A DNA stretch of 64,000 nt from Cylindrotheca closterium (lineage: Eukaryota; Bacillariophyta; Bacillariophyceae; Bacillariales; Bacillariaceae): contig CAKOGP040001747.1 of assembly GCA_933822405.4 (NCBI GenBank), positions 198,113-262,112 of the forward strand, written 5' to 3'. Below, in pieces: positions 52,520 through 62,153 of this stretch (the first letter of the stretch is position 1; each line of letters starts with the position of its first letter). The translations under genes were made by a program, and so were the position numbers. A model generated the notes under the pieces. That model was not told the DNA's origin and ran no database searches. It was given only the letters and a program-made list of their open reading frames with translations.

Positions 52520-55500
52520 ATGAACTTTAGTGGCCATCAACGAATGGGCAATGGCAGTCATCATCGCACTGCGACACCCCAAGGCACCATATTGGAAGAT
52601 GAAGAATATTCCTTCAATTATGATTCCGACGGCAATACCGTGGTAACAGATGCCTCTTCCATCTTTCCCGGCGGCAGTAACAACGGTCGGAACAATACTA
52701 TTGCTAACAATAATACTAACAATGAATGGGTCACCAAATCCGATTTATTGACCATCTTTCAGGCGGCACCCTTGGCCGGTATGAATGCCAATGGCAATTT
52801 GTCTCCCATCGGTGACTTGCTGGATTTGCAAGAAGAACGGACCCAATTGGCCTCGATTTTCAAACGGTCGAATGTGGCGGTGGAATTCCAAATTGCCACC
52901 CACGATGCCCTGGGAAAATTCTTGGCGGAAGACAAGGGACGGATCTTGCATTTCTCCTGTCATGGGGATGCCGGATTTTTGTTTTTGGAAGACGATTGGG
53001 GTGGTTTGGCACCACTGGCCAATGATAATTTGCAACGGTGGATTCAATTGGGTGGACGGGAGTTGCAATTTGTCTTTGTATCGGCCTGCAATTCGCAGTC
53101 GATTGGACAAGCCTTTGTGGATGCGGGAGTTCCGCATGTGGTATGTTGCAAGGAGAATGCAAAGTTGCGAGCGGGAGTGTCTGGTGAGTATAATACTAAT
53201 TGTTATGTATGGGTGTGTGATGCATATTACGATATGTTGAATTTTTGGATGCTGTATATTATGTGGATACCACCTCACTCTCTATGCTCATTTCGTCGCT
53301 CCTTATATCCAGCACTCTTCGAAAAGACATTTTATCGCAATTTGGCTCGCAAAAAGACTGTGCAAGAGTCCTTTGATATTGCCAAGGAGGCAACCTTGGC
53401 CAATCCCAAGATTCCAGAAGAATATCGACGAGAAGAAGTGGAAAAATATCGTCTCTTGGGGACAGGTGGTCGTGGTGGTGGTGGCAATAACAATAACAAA
53501 CAGAATGTCAACAATCACAATGTTTCGGTATTCTTTCAACGAAACATTAATGTCTCCCAACGTCGTGCGGTTGTCGGAGGGGCAGAAGGATTTCCACCTC
53601 CACCCAAAATATTCATTGGACGGACCATTGATCAGTACCGCATTTTGAAATTGCTCCAGCACGCAAGGACGGTCTGTGTTCATGGGCCCTCGGGAATGGG
53701 CAAGACGGCCTTGGTCAAGGCGGTTTGCCAATACGTCCATTATCGATTGAACATGATGGACTTTACAGACATTCAATGGATCGATACCTCTCAAGCCAGA
53801 CTGTCTCATCGTACCGAAGAACATTTGCAACCTCTTTTGGATTTGATTCACAGATCACCAGAACCAAGTCCAAATAAATTCTTGGAAGAAGCTTGGGAGC
53901 CAATTCTTCAGCTGGTCGAGACATTTCAACATCGAAAGACTCTGTTGGTGGTAGATGCCAAACATATTTCAAACCAGGATGCGCTACAAAAGTTGGGCAT
54001 TTTTATTGACGAATTCATCAATGCCACCCGGCATGTCAAGGTCATTGTCATTTACAATGACGAAGATGGAATCCAGACTAGCAATTTGAAGATGGAACAT
54101 CAATGCTACTCGGTCGAACCCTTGAGCTTTGAATGGTCGGCCCGTCTCTTTTCAAGATTGTGTCCCGAAGGACTCTTGAAGGAAAAGTATTATGGGATTG
54201 AAACGTCTCGGCAACTCTGCGAGGTCCTTATTCCATCTTCGGAAACTAACATGGATGCTAATAATAATATGAATACTGTCACACCACGACAACAAATGCT
54301 CTGGGATATGGTGGGTGGCGGCGATCCTCGGCGCACTGTGAATGTGGCCAAGACTTTTACCCGACAGCAATTTCAAGACCTGTTACTCTTGAGTGCCAAC
54401 AAGGATGACAACGATCTTACCTTGGAGAAGTTGTTGCAATTGGATTGCAAGATTGAAGAAATTGAAAAGAGAAGAGATATCTATGAACGACAATGCAATA
54501 AACAGTATATCGAAATGTGTCGAGGAATGCTGAATGAATTGGAACGACGACGTGAAACCTATTCAAGAGCAAGCTTGGAACGAAGGCAGAAACAACTACT
54601 GACCGAGATTGAGACTGCCAAGAACGAACGCAAATTTGCAAAAGCTCTGGAATTGCAACATAAACAAGAACAGCTGGAACGGATCAAGGAGCAACTCCCA
54701 ACTCTGATTTGGTTGGAAAACCGAAGGGAAGAATTGGAATTTGAAATTGAACTTGCAAAGAACAAAGACTTTCTCCAAGCAGAAAATTTGTACAAAGAAC
54801 TAAAGCGTACCATTGCATCTATTGAAGCTGAACGGAACAGTTTTGGTGATACTGACATTCCAGAAAGTCGGGCTTTGCTGGAAGCACAGATCATAAAAAT
54901 GGAAGAGGAATTGAACAATGTTGTCGCATCTCGAAACTTCTCCAAGGCGAGAGAACTCAAACCAGAAATCCACCGTCTGAAGGAAATGCGGAGTATGGTA
55001 CCATCGGCCGAGGATTTTCGAAGTAGGATCATGAGTCTGGACGCATCCTTGCAACAAGCAATTGATGAACATGATTTTGACTCGGCAGAGACGCTGTACA
55101 ATCGCCTAGAAGAGATAAAGGCAAAGCTGCGAACAGAAGAGGAGGCTGAGAAGAGCTATGGTATTCAAGTTCCTGGTGACAGCACGCCTATGAGTATTCA
55201 GTCAGTGAGATCTAGTGTCGCGAGACGAGCAGCCGCGGATCCTGGCGATGACCAGTCAGTGGGTTCTAGTGTTGCCAGACGAACTGCTATAGATCCTGGT
55301 GACGATCCAATCACTAGTTCTGTCCACTCGACCACATCTTACGATCCTCCTGGGCTTACACTAAGAACAGAATCCAGAAGGTCCGATCCCATGCAGGAAG
55401 GAAAGAAGGGGGCCGGAAATCGATTATCCGATTCGAATTTTTCACTGAGGGCCCCAGCTAGAAACGCTCTGCAAACCATCATCCCATCTGGTGCACATGA

Positions 55501-56068
55501 AAACCCAAGCGCTCCATGTGTGCATGAAAGCGTAGTGGCGGAACGGCATTCCAACCATGACAGGCGTTCACACCAAGAGAGTCGCCGACCTGATCCGTCT
55601 AATTCAATTTCTATTGTTGAACCAGGAGCATATGCTGTGCGAGGAAATACAAGTGGAAGTGACGGAGATAATGAGCACGATGTAACCTCAACCTACTCTG
55701 CCGAAGAAGGAGTACCAGCGTCCCCTATTGCACAATCAGCAGTTGTGGAACGGGATATTACGCTTCCGCCAATCATGGCCACTTCTACTCCCCTTCCAAG
55801 TGCTATGGAGATTGTGAACGACGTTATGAATGACCAAGAGAGATTGGAACAACAGATTTTTCAGATTATGAAAAAGCACGCAGTCCAGGCGGAAGTTGTT
55901 CCAGCACCAGAAAGGCATAACAGCAGAGACATTAGTGTCGATTTCTCCGAATACAGCACTGGGTCCAGGGACACTGAGAGTCTTCGGGATAGCTTAGACA
56001 CTGAAGGGAAAAAAGGTGGCATGAAGACGATCTTCAAGAAGCTGCGAAATAGAACCGGAAAGAAATAA
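52520..56068 (+). CDS. CHAT protease-like / STAND-type ATPase / UVR-repeat protein
   Basis: Two exons, 52520-53183 and 53313-56068, give 1139 residues. The 129-nt intron (GTGAGT...ATCCAG) has no stop and is a multiple of three, so retention would add 43 residues. Splicing restores the CHAT family pattern (VSALFEKTFYRNLARKKTVQ). The CHAT domain (about 70-280) has the caspase-like dyad: His148 in HFSCHGDAG and Cys190 in FVSACNSQS. A linker with Asn/Gly runs leads to an NTPase: IGRTIDQYRIL, P-loop GPSGMGKT (~346-353, spliced) and Walker B KTLLVVDA. Four UVR-like coiled repeats of ~35 residues follow (AKNERKFAKALELQ, AKNKDFLQAENLYKE, VASRNFSKARELKPE, AIDEHDFDSAETLYNR), then a disordered, Ser-rich tail. 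Effector-NTPase-repeat order resembles NLR/STAND sensors. Its activator and substrate are unknown. Confidence 0.9.
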   Translation: MNFSGHQRMGNGSHHRTATPQGTILEDEEYSFNYDSDGNTVVTDASSIFPGGSNNGRNNTIANNNTNNEWVTKSDLLTIFQAAPLAGMNANGNLSPIGDLLDLQEERTQLASIFKRSNVAVEFQIATHDALGKFLAEDKGRILHFSCHGDAGFLFLEDDWGGLAPLANDNLQRWIQLGGRELQFVFVSACNSQSIGQAFVDAGVPHVVCCKENAKLRAGVSGEYNTNCYVWVCDAYYDMLNFWMLYIMWIPPHSLCSFRRSLYPALFEKTFYRNLARKKTVQESFDIAKEATLANPKIPEEYRREEVEKYRLLGTGGRGGGGNNNNKQNVNNHNVSVFFQRNINVSQRRAVVGGAEGFPPPPKIFIGRTIDQYRILKLLQHARTVCVHGPSGMGKTALVKAVCQYVHYRLNMMDFTDIQWIDTSQARLSHRTEEHLQPLLDLIHRSPEPSPNKFLEEAWEPILQLVETFQHRKTLLVVDAKHISNQDALQKLGIFIDEFINATRHVKVIVIYNDEDGIQTSNLKMEHQCYSVEPLSFEWSARLFSRLCPEGLLKEKYYGIETSRQLCEVLIPSSETNMDANNNMNTVTPRQQMLWDMVGGGDPRRTVNVAKTFTRQQFQDLLLLSANKDDNDLTLEKLLQLDCKIEEIEKRRDIYERQCNKQYIEMCRGMLNELERRRETYSRASLERRQKQLLTEIETAKNERKFAKALELQHKQEQLERIKEQLPTLIWLENRREELEFEIELAKNKDFLQAENLYKELKRTIASIEAERNSFGDTDIPESRALLEAQIIKMEEELNNVVASRNFSKARELKPEIHRLKEMRSMVPSAEDFRSRIMSLDASLQQAIDEHDFDSAETLYNRLEEIKAKLRTEEEAEKSYGIQVPGDSTPMSIQSVRSSVARRAAADPGDDQSVGSSVARRTAIDPGDDPITSSVHSTTSYDPPGLTLRTESRRSDPMQEGKKGAGNRLSDSNFSLRAPARNALQTIIPSGAHENPSAPCVHESVVAERHSNHDRRSHQESRRPDPSNSISIVEPGAYAVRGNTSGSDGDNEHDVTSTYSAEEGVPASPIAQSAVVERDITLPPIMATSTPLPSAMEIVNDVMNDQERLEQQIFQIMKKHAVQAEVVPAPERHNSRDISVDFSEYSTGSRDTESLRDSLDTEGKKGGMKTIFKKLRNRTGKK
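53184..53312 (+). other. In-frame, stop-free intron in the CHAT region
   Basis: GTGAGTATAA...TATATCCAG, 129 nt = 43 codons without a stop. The encoded segment (rich in Tyr, Trp, Met and Cys) breaks the CHAT domain and has no match to the family pattern, while the sequence on either side joins perfectly. It is therefore most likely spliced; optional retention (exitron-like) would insert it between the dyad Cys and the end of the protease domain. Confidence 0.75.
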
Positions 56069-56101
56069 GACTTTGAGTTGAGAACTAGTTATATATATAA
56101 A

Positions 56102-56968
56102 TCATAATTTTGATTTCATCATCTGTTGTTCCTGTTTCTTCTTGAATCTGATCATTCCTTTGAGCCATCGCGTGTGATCGACTCCTTTTCGCTTGACATA
56201 TGTAGCGACTTCAGGATGCGGAAAGATGAATAGCGACGGATCTGTTTCGACCTGCGAGGAAAGTGCATCCAACGTACAAGCCGCGACTATCGATGGACTA
56301 ATGACACCATCTTTCTTGGCAGAGTTGTTTGTTTTCTGAACCATCCCTTCTCCGAATGACGTGTCTACCGCTTGAGGGCAAATGCACAATACTCGTAGTC
56401 TATCACTGTGTTCGATTGCCAAGTGCTCTGCAAAAGATACAGCTGCCGCCTTGGACACTCCATAACTGGCATCGCCAATTTGGGTCAGTAGTCCAGCCGC
56501 TGAAGCTGTCATGATGAAACTTGGTTTTGAGCCTGGCCTTCCCTGATTCCAATTTTTCAAAAGTTCCTGGACTGCGATCAAGTGACTTAACGCATTCACC
56601 TCAATCAAACGCTTCCATTTTGCTTCAGAATACCTCGTGATGCCGGACTCGCCCTCTTTTGGTTCATCATATGGTTGAATGATTCCAGCGTTACTGCAGT
56701 AAATGTCAATCGTTCCATATTTCTCAAGGATGTCTTGAATCATGTACCGAACTTGTTCTGCATTTGTCACATCTACATGATAACCTGTTTTTGGGCGTAG
56801 TGGATTTCGTAGTTGATTCGTTGCAACATCATCTGCTATATCTTTCCGAATATCGCATACTGCTACCACGGCGCCTTCTTGATCAAACGCTTTTGCCAGA
56901 CGAGCGCCAATTCCGCTCCCTCCTCCGGTCACAATGACAATCTTCCCCCAGAATCTGCTTGCATTCAT
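56102..56968 (-). CDS. Short-chain dehydrogenase/reductase
   Basis: 288 residues, starting at MNASRFWGK (56968); an upstream in-frame ATG at 57061 lies in a GTACC-rich run and is less likely. Rossmann fold with TGGGSGIG (15-22), CDIRKD (NAD-type acidic residue after strand 2), DVTN, CSNAGI, the active-site Ser in TASAAG, and YGVSK (Tyr-x-x-x-Lys). The C-terminus adds a basic helix (IRFKKKQEQQMMKSKL). NAD(H) preference is inferred from the Asp after strand 2. Substrate unknown. The stop codon is 33 nt from that of the convergent CHAT gene, so the 3' UTRs probably overlap. Confidence 0.9.
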   Translation of the reverse strand: MNASRFWGKIVIVTGGGSGIGARLAKAFDQEGAVVAVCDIRKDIADDVATNQLRNPLRPKTGYHVDVTNAEQVRYMIQDILEKYGTIDIYCSNAGIIQPYDEPKEGESGITRYSEAKWKRLIEVNALSHLIAVQELLKNWNQGRPGSKPSFIMTASAAGLLTQIGDASYGVSKAAAVSFAEHLAIEHSDRLRVLCICPQAVDTSFGEGMVQKTNNSAKKDGVISPSIVAACTLDALSSQVETDPSLFIFPHPEVATYVKRKGVDHTRWLKGMIRFKKKQEQQMMKSKL

Positions 56969-57261
56969 GGAATAAGGATCGTCTACGAGTACCAGGTACC
57001 TGGTACGTACCGTACTGGAGCACAAAACGCCAATTTCAATTGTGGAAGTGATCAAAGTCAAGTTTCATTTGCCGTACCAGTACGAACTGTGGTAATAATC
57101 TCGCCCGCATGCATCGTATCCGCCACTGATCGCTCCCCCCATTTCGATTAAAGCTCTTCCGTCCACGTTTCTTATTTAAGCGCTTACTTGCGGAACACAC
57201 GGAGTTCGCGTGGTGGCGAACACCATATTGTAGCCAGAAAACGGTGGCAACTCATTGCTTG

Positions 57262-57718
57262 TGACGTATCCCACAGAAGATGCGTACATTACCTTAGTAA
57301 AAGGATTGTTACCACGACCTTAACGCGGTATTTTAATGTTGTATTGTTAGTCGTGTGTGCTGTTACACGGCATTCTACCCCTTTGAAGGAGAGCTGCGAA
57401 GCAATGATGCTTCATGATAGGTTATAGTTCGCTGGCCAGGCGAGAGGTTGTGAGATCCATCGAATCGGAAAGGGGGTGTTGACCTTTTGACTATGCAGCC
57501 GTGGACCTGTTGTGTGACGAATAAGACCAAATCGTGCTGCACCTGTTGTCCTGCGGCTCTGAAGTCGATGTCGCGACCTACTTTCTTTTTCTCTGGAAGA
57601 GTCTCTGATCAGAATGACGTATCCCACAGAAGATGCGTACATTACCTTAGTAAAAGGATTGTTACTTAACGCGGTATTTTAATGTTGTATTGTTAGTCGT
57701 GTGTGCTGTTACACGGCA
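57262..57718 (-). mobile_element. TRIM-type miniature LTR retroelement with intact 5-bp target duplication
   Basis: Terminal direct repeats 57262-57372 (111 bp) and 57615-57718 (104 bp) begin TGACGTATCC and end ACACGGCA (TG...CA), differing by a 7-bp indel. The 5-bp target duplication GCTTG is exact (57257-57261 and 57719-57723). The internal part is 242 bp and has no coding capacity. On the minus strand a polypurine tract (AAAGGGGTAGAA) abuts the 57372 repeat, and just inside the other repeat TGATCAGAGAC resembles an initiator-tRNA-type primer site (TGGTATCAGAG). Both features fit minus-strand orientation. Confidence 0.88.
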
Positions 57719-57777
57719 GCTTGCGTCTCGTTGTTAGTCGCGAGTCGTCGTTTCGCGCATTTTTTTCAATGCAATTG

Positions 57778-57792
57778 CCTAACCCTAACCTA
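57778..57792. repeat. Short telomere-like CCTAACCCTAACCTA
   Basis: About two and a half CCCTAA-type units inside an intergenic region, 60 bp after the TRIM element. Too short to be more than a curiosity. Confidence 0.4.
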
Positions 57793-57881
57793 CCGATACA
57801 GTACTTTTCCGAGTACTTCAGACTGACATAAAAGTAATGGATACCTTACATTAATTAAAACACAAAGGGTATGCTTCTATT

Positions 57882-58946
57882 CTATTTAGCTCCCTTCACC
57901 TTGTCTTTCCCTGGAGATCCATCTGCTGTCGTATCTTTTCTTGAGATGGTGTGCACAAGACCTTGTTGAGTCGGAACAATAGGATTTTGACCCAATGCGT
58001 GCGCCTGGCGAAGCCTCTGAAGAGCTTGCATTTGCTCGTTCGGAGTATTAGCTGATGTTTGAGCTGTAGAAGGTAGGGCCTGTGCGAAAAGCATTTGGCG
58101 CTGTAAAAGCTCTCTTTGTTGTCTGATGGAAGTGCTAAGAGAATCAACTGTCGACCGAGTCAAACCAGCGAGTGCCGGATTTGGTGGAAAGATGTTCTCA
58201 TACCCAAAAGAAGGCACATTGGAATTCATATTCGAGTTCAGATACGCAAAAGGATTCCGGGCTGCTTCCATTTGTGATGCCAGCTCCAATCGCGGAGAAG
58301 TTAGCCTCGATAGCGCGTTTGTTCTCTCTATCGACGGATCAATTGCAAGGAGAGAAGGAGGCAGGGCGTATGCGAACGGATTCTGTCGATACTGTAGCTG
58401 TGATTGCTGAAATGGTTGCTGGAAGGATCCACGTAAGGACGGAAATGCTGAACTCAATTGCATTGTCTGAAAGATATTTGGTGGGGCTTCTTGTGGTTGT
58501 TGCACTTGCGCCCCGCCGCTTGATGGGCCCGCGAGAGATGCCTTGATTGCTGAAGCCGACGTCGAAGTTGATCCTGATTTGGCAGCTGCTTTCTTACAGC
58601 GAAGAGCATGACTAACCTTTTCGTGGGCGTAGCTATCGCTGACCTCAACCCAGGAGTCGGAATCGTTACCTGAGGACCGCTTCAGGAATCTTGCTCCTCC
58701 GGCCTTTATTTCCCTCACGATCTGCCGCACCAAAACGGGTTTTTCCTTGCGGTCTGACTTAAGATAGCTGCCTCTGTAAGAATCAATGATATTATGAAGC
58801 CGTATATTTCCGTGATAGTTCAGAATTGGGACCCCGCGGCCACAGAGTATATCGTTTGCAGTCCGCTGCACCGGCGTTGGCTGATCGCTGACATCAGAGG
58901 ACGACTTTGTCGCCTCCTTGTTTCCATCAGCAGCAGACTCTTCCAT
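57882..58946 (-). CDS. DUF6824-type protein, possible transcription or chromatin factor
   Basis: 354 residues, one exon. The conserved domain spans about 30-118: TANDILCGRG (Cys35), NYHGNIRLHNII, YLKSDRKEKPVLVRQIVREI, GARFLKR, and SDSWVEVSDSYAHEKVSHALR. This matches the DUF6824 pattern that is abundant in diatoms. The rest is disordered and Gln/Pro/Ser-rich, with an imperfect repeat NPFAYA/NPFAYLN and two Gln-Arg-Leu-rich helices (QQRELLQRQMLFAQ). The composition suggests a nuclear regulator, but this is inference; the domain's function is not established. The C-terminus is basic (KDKVKGAK). Confidence 0.85.
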   Translation of the reverse strand: MEESAADGNKEATKSSSDVSDQPTPVQRTANDILCGRGVPILNYHGNIRLHNIIDSYRGSYLKSDRKEKPVLVRQIVREIKAGGARFLKRSSGNDSDSWVEVSDSYAHEKVSHALRCKKAAAKSGSTSTSASAIKASLAGPSSGGAQVQQPQEAPPNIFQTMQLSSAFPSLRGSFQQPFQQSQLQYRQNPFAYALPPSLLAIDPSIERTNALSRLTSPRLELASQMEAARNPFAYLNSNMNSNVPSFGYENIFPPNPALAGLTRSTVDSLSTSIRQQRELLQRQMLFAQALPSTAQTSANTPNEQMQALQRLRQAHALGQNPIVPTQQGLVHTISRKDTTADGSPGKDKVKGAK

Positions 58947-60459
58947 TTGTTTGATCAGTGTTTTCCATGTGAACGATTAGTAAATTTGTAAATATGTCGC
59001 TGTATCGAAGCGATCGTTGCCGTGGTCGTAGTGTGACCATGAGCCTGAGAGTGAATGCGTAATCAGCTTTTCACAGAGCCACTGAATCACTTTGTATTTT
59101 CCAGCCAGGCTCATGCTATTTTTCAATACTCCTAGGATTTTACAATTAGAGACTGACTCAATCGCATGAAGAACCACCGAGTGTAAAAATGTCGCGTTTC
59201 GCAACATAAATCTCCGGTTCTTCACCCTAGCCATATTTGAGCTCGAACATCATCTCGCATAAATTTCAAATAGGCGAAGGTTTTAAGTTCCCATTTCTCC
59301 ACTGAAGGGACATTCGATGAATTGATCAATATGCATGGCATTGAACTGATGATGTCGCGGATGATCCAGATACTTTGCGAAACGGCGTTCCAACGCAAAT
59401 GTCCTGCGGTCTTTCAACGGAACGGAAGATAATACATCCACCGTGAACCGGAACGCGCTGTAAACGCAACTACTCCTTTAATGATCCCGATCAGAAGCGA
59501 ACTACGGCTACAAAACACTAGAGGTTTTTCGATCAAGATTGACCGCACAAGCAAAACCCTTTGGCTCACATAATTTTTCATTTTTCAAATCTATGTAATA
59601 GTGAATTGACCGTGAACATGAACGGAGCGCTCACGGGCATGGGATTTATTGTTTTCAATCTCGGCGCGACTGTTTGAAATGGAAGTTCGGAAGAAACATC
59701 CATGTTTGCGGTTGGTTTTTGTAGATACCGGTACCATGGAACTTGCGTAACAAAACTACTCTCATGCCTTGATCCTGGTAGTGGTATGATGGTTCGCGTG
59801 CAAACCACAATCAACCATTGGTGGTTCGCGCAAACAGCACAGTTTTGTGGCATCACATTTTGAAAAGAACTACAGTAGGGAATGTGACATCATTCAAAAG
59901 CAACAGTAGTCATTTCCACGTATCCCCTGATGCGATGCGAAGAACTGGTAGTGGTATGATATGGTTCGCGTGCAAACCGCAATCATGAAGATGTTCCCGC
60001 CAAGCGAGATTACTCTTCCAACGTGAAGACGATCTTCCAGCAACTAGCAACCAATCGTGTGTGCGCAAAACCCGAAACTATACTGTGCTAGTGGTCGGGG
60101 TGATATCGAGGCACATGCTAGTACTCACTTCATCTGAAGCCTTTGAATCACCCCCCTACCGCAGGAAGCGTCATTAAAATACAGCTAGATGCCATTTGAT
60201 CCCGTCCTCAAGTTTCCATTATGTACGTGCAAAAGACAACCATATCGGCTTTTCATACGCTGGAATCATCTTCCTCCTGAATCGATGTTTCGTTTCATTA
60301 CATTTCCATTCATCTTTGTCCATTGAGCTACAGTATAAGTGTGCCTCCAAAGAGTCCAGCAACTGGATAGTCAGGCGAAAGCCTCAAAATCACCAATTAT
60401 TCGTAGTAATTACCACTGCAATCGCTTTCCAAACTTCCATGCTAGAGTTGTGTGGCAGC
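58947..60459. other. Long intergenic stretch with a short dispersed repeat
   Basis: 1.5 kb with no supported gene. CTGGTAGTGGTATGAT(AT)GGTTCGCGTGCAAACC occurs at 59775-59806 and 59945-59978, and a partial GGTTCGCG piece at 59822. TACCGGTACC at about 59728. Small open frames (59578-59856) lack signatures. Confidence 0.5.
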
Positions 60460-61713
60460 TTAGTCCTTTTGTTGATGCTTCGATTGTGGGTACTTCTTTT
60501 TTCGCCTGGCTCGTTTTCGGACCAGTACTTTGACGACCATGTCTCCGTACAAGTAGCCATCATCACCCCTATTACTATTTTGAGAATTATTAGAATGATT
60601 CTTGATGGGCCAGCCCTTGCCCACAATGCGAATCTCTTCACCATCTTCCATCTTGTTGGGTTTGATTTCCACTTCAATGGTAGACTTTCCGTCAATGGAG
60701 GAAATCTTTTTGAGGCAACCCTTTTTGGCCTCGGCTGGAGTGATTGTGAGCTGTGTGTGCAAATCATTGTCAATACGTGTGTACTGCTTGTGCGGTCGTT
60801 CGTGAATCTCAAAAATGATTTCGGGCGTCATGAAACTGGTGGATGCAAACTTGACCCGGGCTTCCCCGCCTTTGAGACCTGGTCTCAAATCGGATTGATA
60901 GACTTTGGATGGGTCTGGTTTGGGCAGGGTTGCATGGACAATGACGAGCCAGGCGCAAAATGCCAAGAATCTGGAGGCTCGTAGAATGGGGAGCGAGTAG
61001 ATCAATCCTTGGTAGAAACTGATGAGCATGACTTTTCCTCGAATCGCCGCCCGGACTCGGGTCCACAGATTATCCACTAGTTTGAATTGAAAGTTATTGA
61101 CGCCTTCGTACAAGTCTTCCAATGGAATTTTGATTTGTTGTTTGTAAATGGACTTGAAAGACATGCCCGCCTGTGTAGCAGTGGAAAAGGCACTATTAGC
61201 GTTGTCTTGAAAGGGAGATTGCATTCCAAAGCGACCATTGGAGTAATAGAATTTAGGTCCACCAGCACCAGCCGACTGAAAGGCTCGAAAGAATGCCTGT
61301 GCCACTGGATCTGTTCCATAGGGAGCCGATGAAGTGTAGCCATTGCTCGAAGCATAGGACTGTGCTGATTGCGCTGAGGATGCTGATGCAAATGGTGTCC
61401 CGCGATCCCCAAACATGTCATATTTCCGTTTGGCTTCCGGTGATCCAATCAAATTATAGGCGCTTTGAATGGTCTTGAACATTTCTTCGCACTTGTCCCG
61501 TTCCTTCTTGCTCTTGTTCACGTTCTTATCGGGATGATACTGAAGGCATTTCTTTCGATATTGCTTTTGGATTTCATCTTGGTTGGAAGATGCCGCGACG
61601 CCAAGGATTTTGTAAGGATTGCTTTGAGTTCTTGCAGCAGCGCCATTGTGACAAAGCGTAAGAAACAGTAAGCTTGTGATGAGGAATATCCTCTTTACAA
61701 TGGTGATATGCAT
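60460..61713 (-). CDS. ER-type J-domain protein with a membrane-like insert
   Basis: 417 residues, starting at MHITIVKRIFLIT (61713); an upstream frame to 61872 is open but less likely coding. Signal peptide at 1-27. J-domain at about 30-105 with NPYKILGVAASS, KQYRKKCLQY and HPDKN. A Ser/Ala/Gly-rich linker with YYSNGRFGMQSPF follows, then a DnaJ C-terminal domain start (IPLEDLYEGVNNFQFKLVDN). This is interrupted by about 45 residues with two hydrophobic runs (MLISFYQGLIYSLPIL, FLAFCAWLVIVHATL) before the CTD resumes (IIFEIHERPHKQYTRIDNDL, GKGWPIK). No zinc finger. The end is Lys/Arg-rich (RKRARRKKKYPQ). Probably an ER-membrane co-chaperone. Confidence 0.85.
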   Translation of the reverse strand: MHITIVKRIFLITSLLFLTLCHNGAAARTQSNPYKILGVAASSNQDEIQKQYRKKCLQYHPDKNVNKSKKERDKCEEMFKTIQSAYNLIGSPEAKRKYDMFGDRGTPFASASSAQSAQSYASSNGYTSSAPYGTDPVAQAFFRAFQSAGAGGPKFYYSNGRFGMQSPFQDNANSAFSTATQAGMSFKSIYKQQIKIPLEDLYEGVNNFQFKLVDNLWTRVRAAIRGKVMLISFYQGLIYSLPILRASRFLAFCAWLVIVHATLPKPDPSKVYQSDLRPGLKGGEARVKFASTSFMTPEIIFEIHERPHKQYTRIDNDLHTQLTITPAEAKKGCLKKISSIDGKSTIEVEIKPNKMEDGEEIRIVGKGWPIKNHSNNSQNSNRGDDGYLYGDMVVKVLVRKRARRKKKYPQSKHQQKD

Positions 61714-62153
61714 TGTTGGTGCATTGGAGTGATGATAGAGGATGATACTGTACGTTGTCAGAGAGTATTCAATAGGTATTGCAGAACATCTGACATCTGA
61801 TTTTTTTCTTTCTCTGTCATTCGATCTTCGCCTGTACGGGGATGAAGGAAGGACGGTGAATGGCACATACACCTGCAGGGCACAAATGACCGCGTCCGGT
61901 CAACAGTATCCGTTCAACTTGAAAATGTCTGTTGAGGAAGTGTGAACCGTTAAGATATCTGTTGAAGAGCTAAACGTTTCGAAAGACCAGTCAATCGAGG
62001 AAGCCACTTCCGTTGGATTGTCCGCATCCGATGTTGCATTGTGGTCTTTTCTCAAACCCCTTGAAGTCTTTCCCACACAAACCATTCAGACTCTCCATCG
62101 AATCACTTAAATTACACTCACTCTACTATACTGTACTGTACCTACTATTCACA
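61714..62153. other. Intergenic
   Basis: Divergent region between the J-protein and the small open frame at 62154. Nothing distinct except CTGTACTGTACC at about 62131. Confidence 0.4.

Noticed and set aside
57778..57792. Internal telomere or chromosome end
   Set aside because: Only about 15 bp of CCCTAA-type sequence with genes on both sides.
60196..60984. 262-codon plus-strand frame
   Set aside because: Mostly the reverse of the well-supported J-protein gene at 60460-61713.
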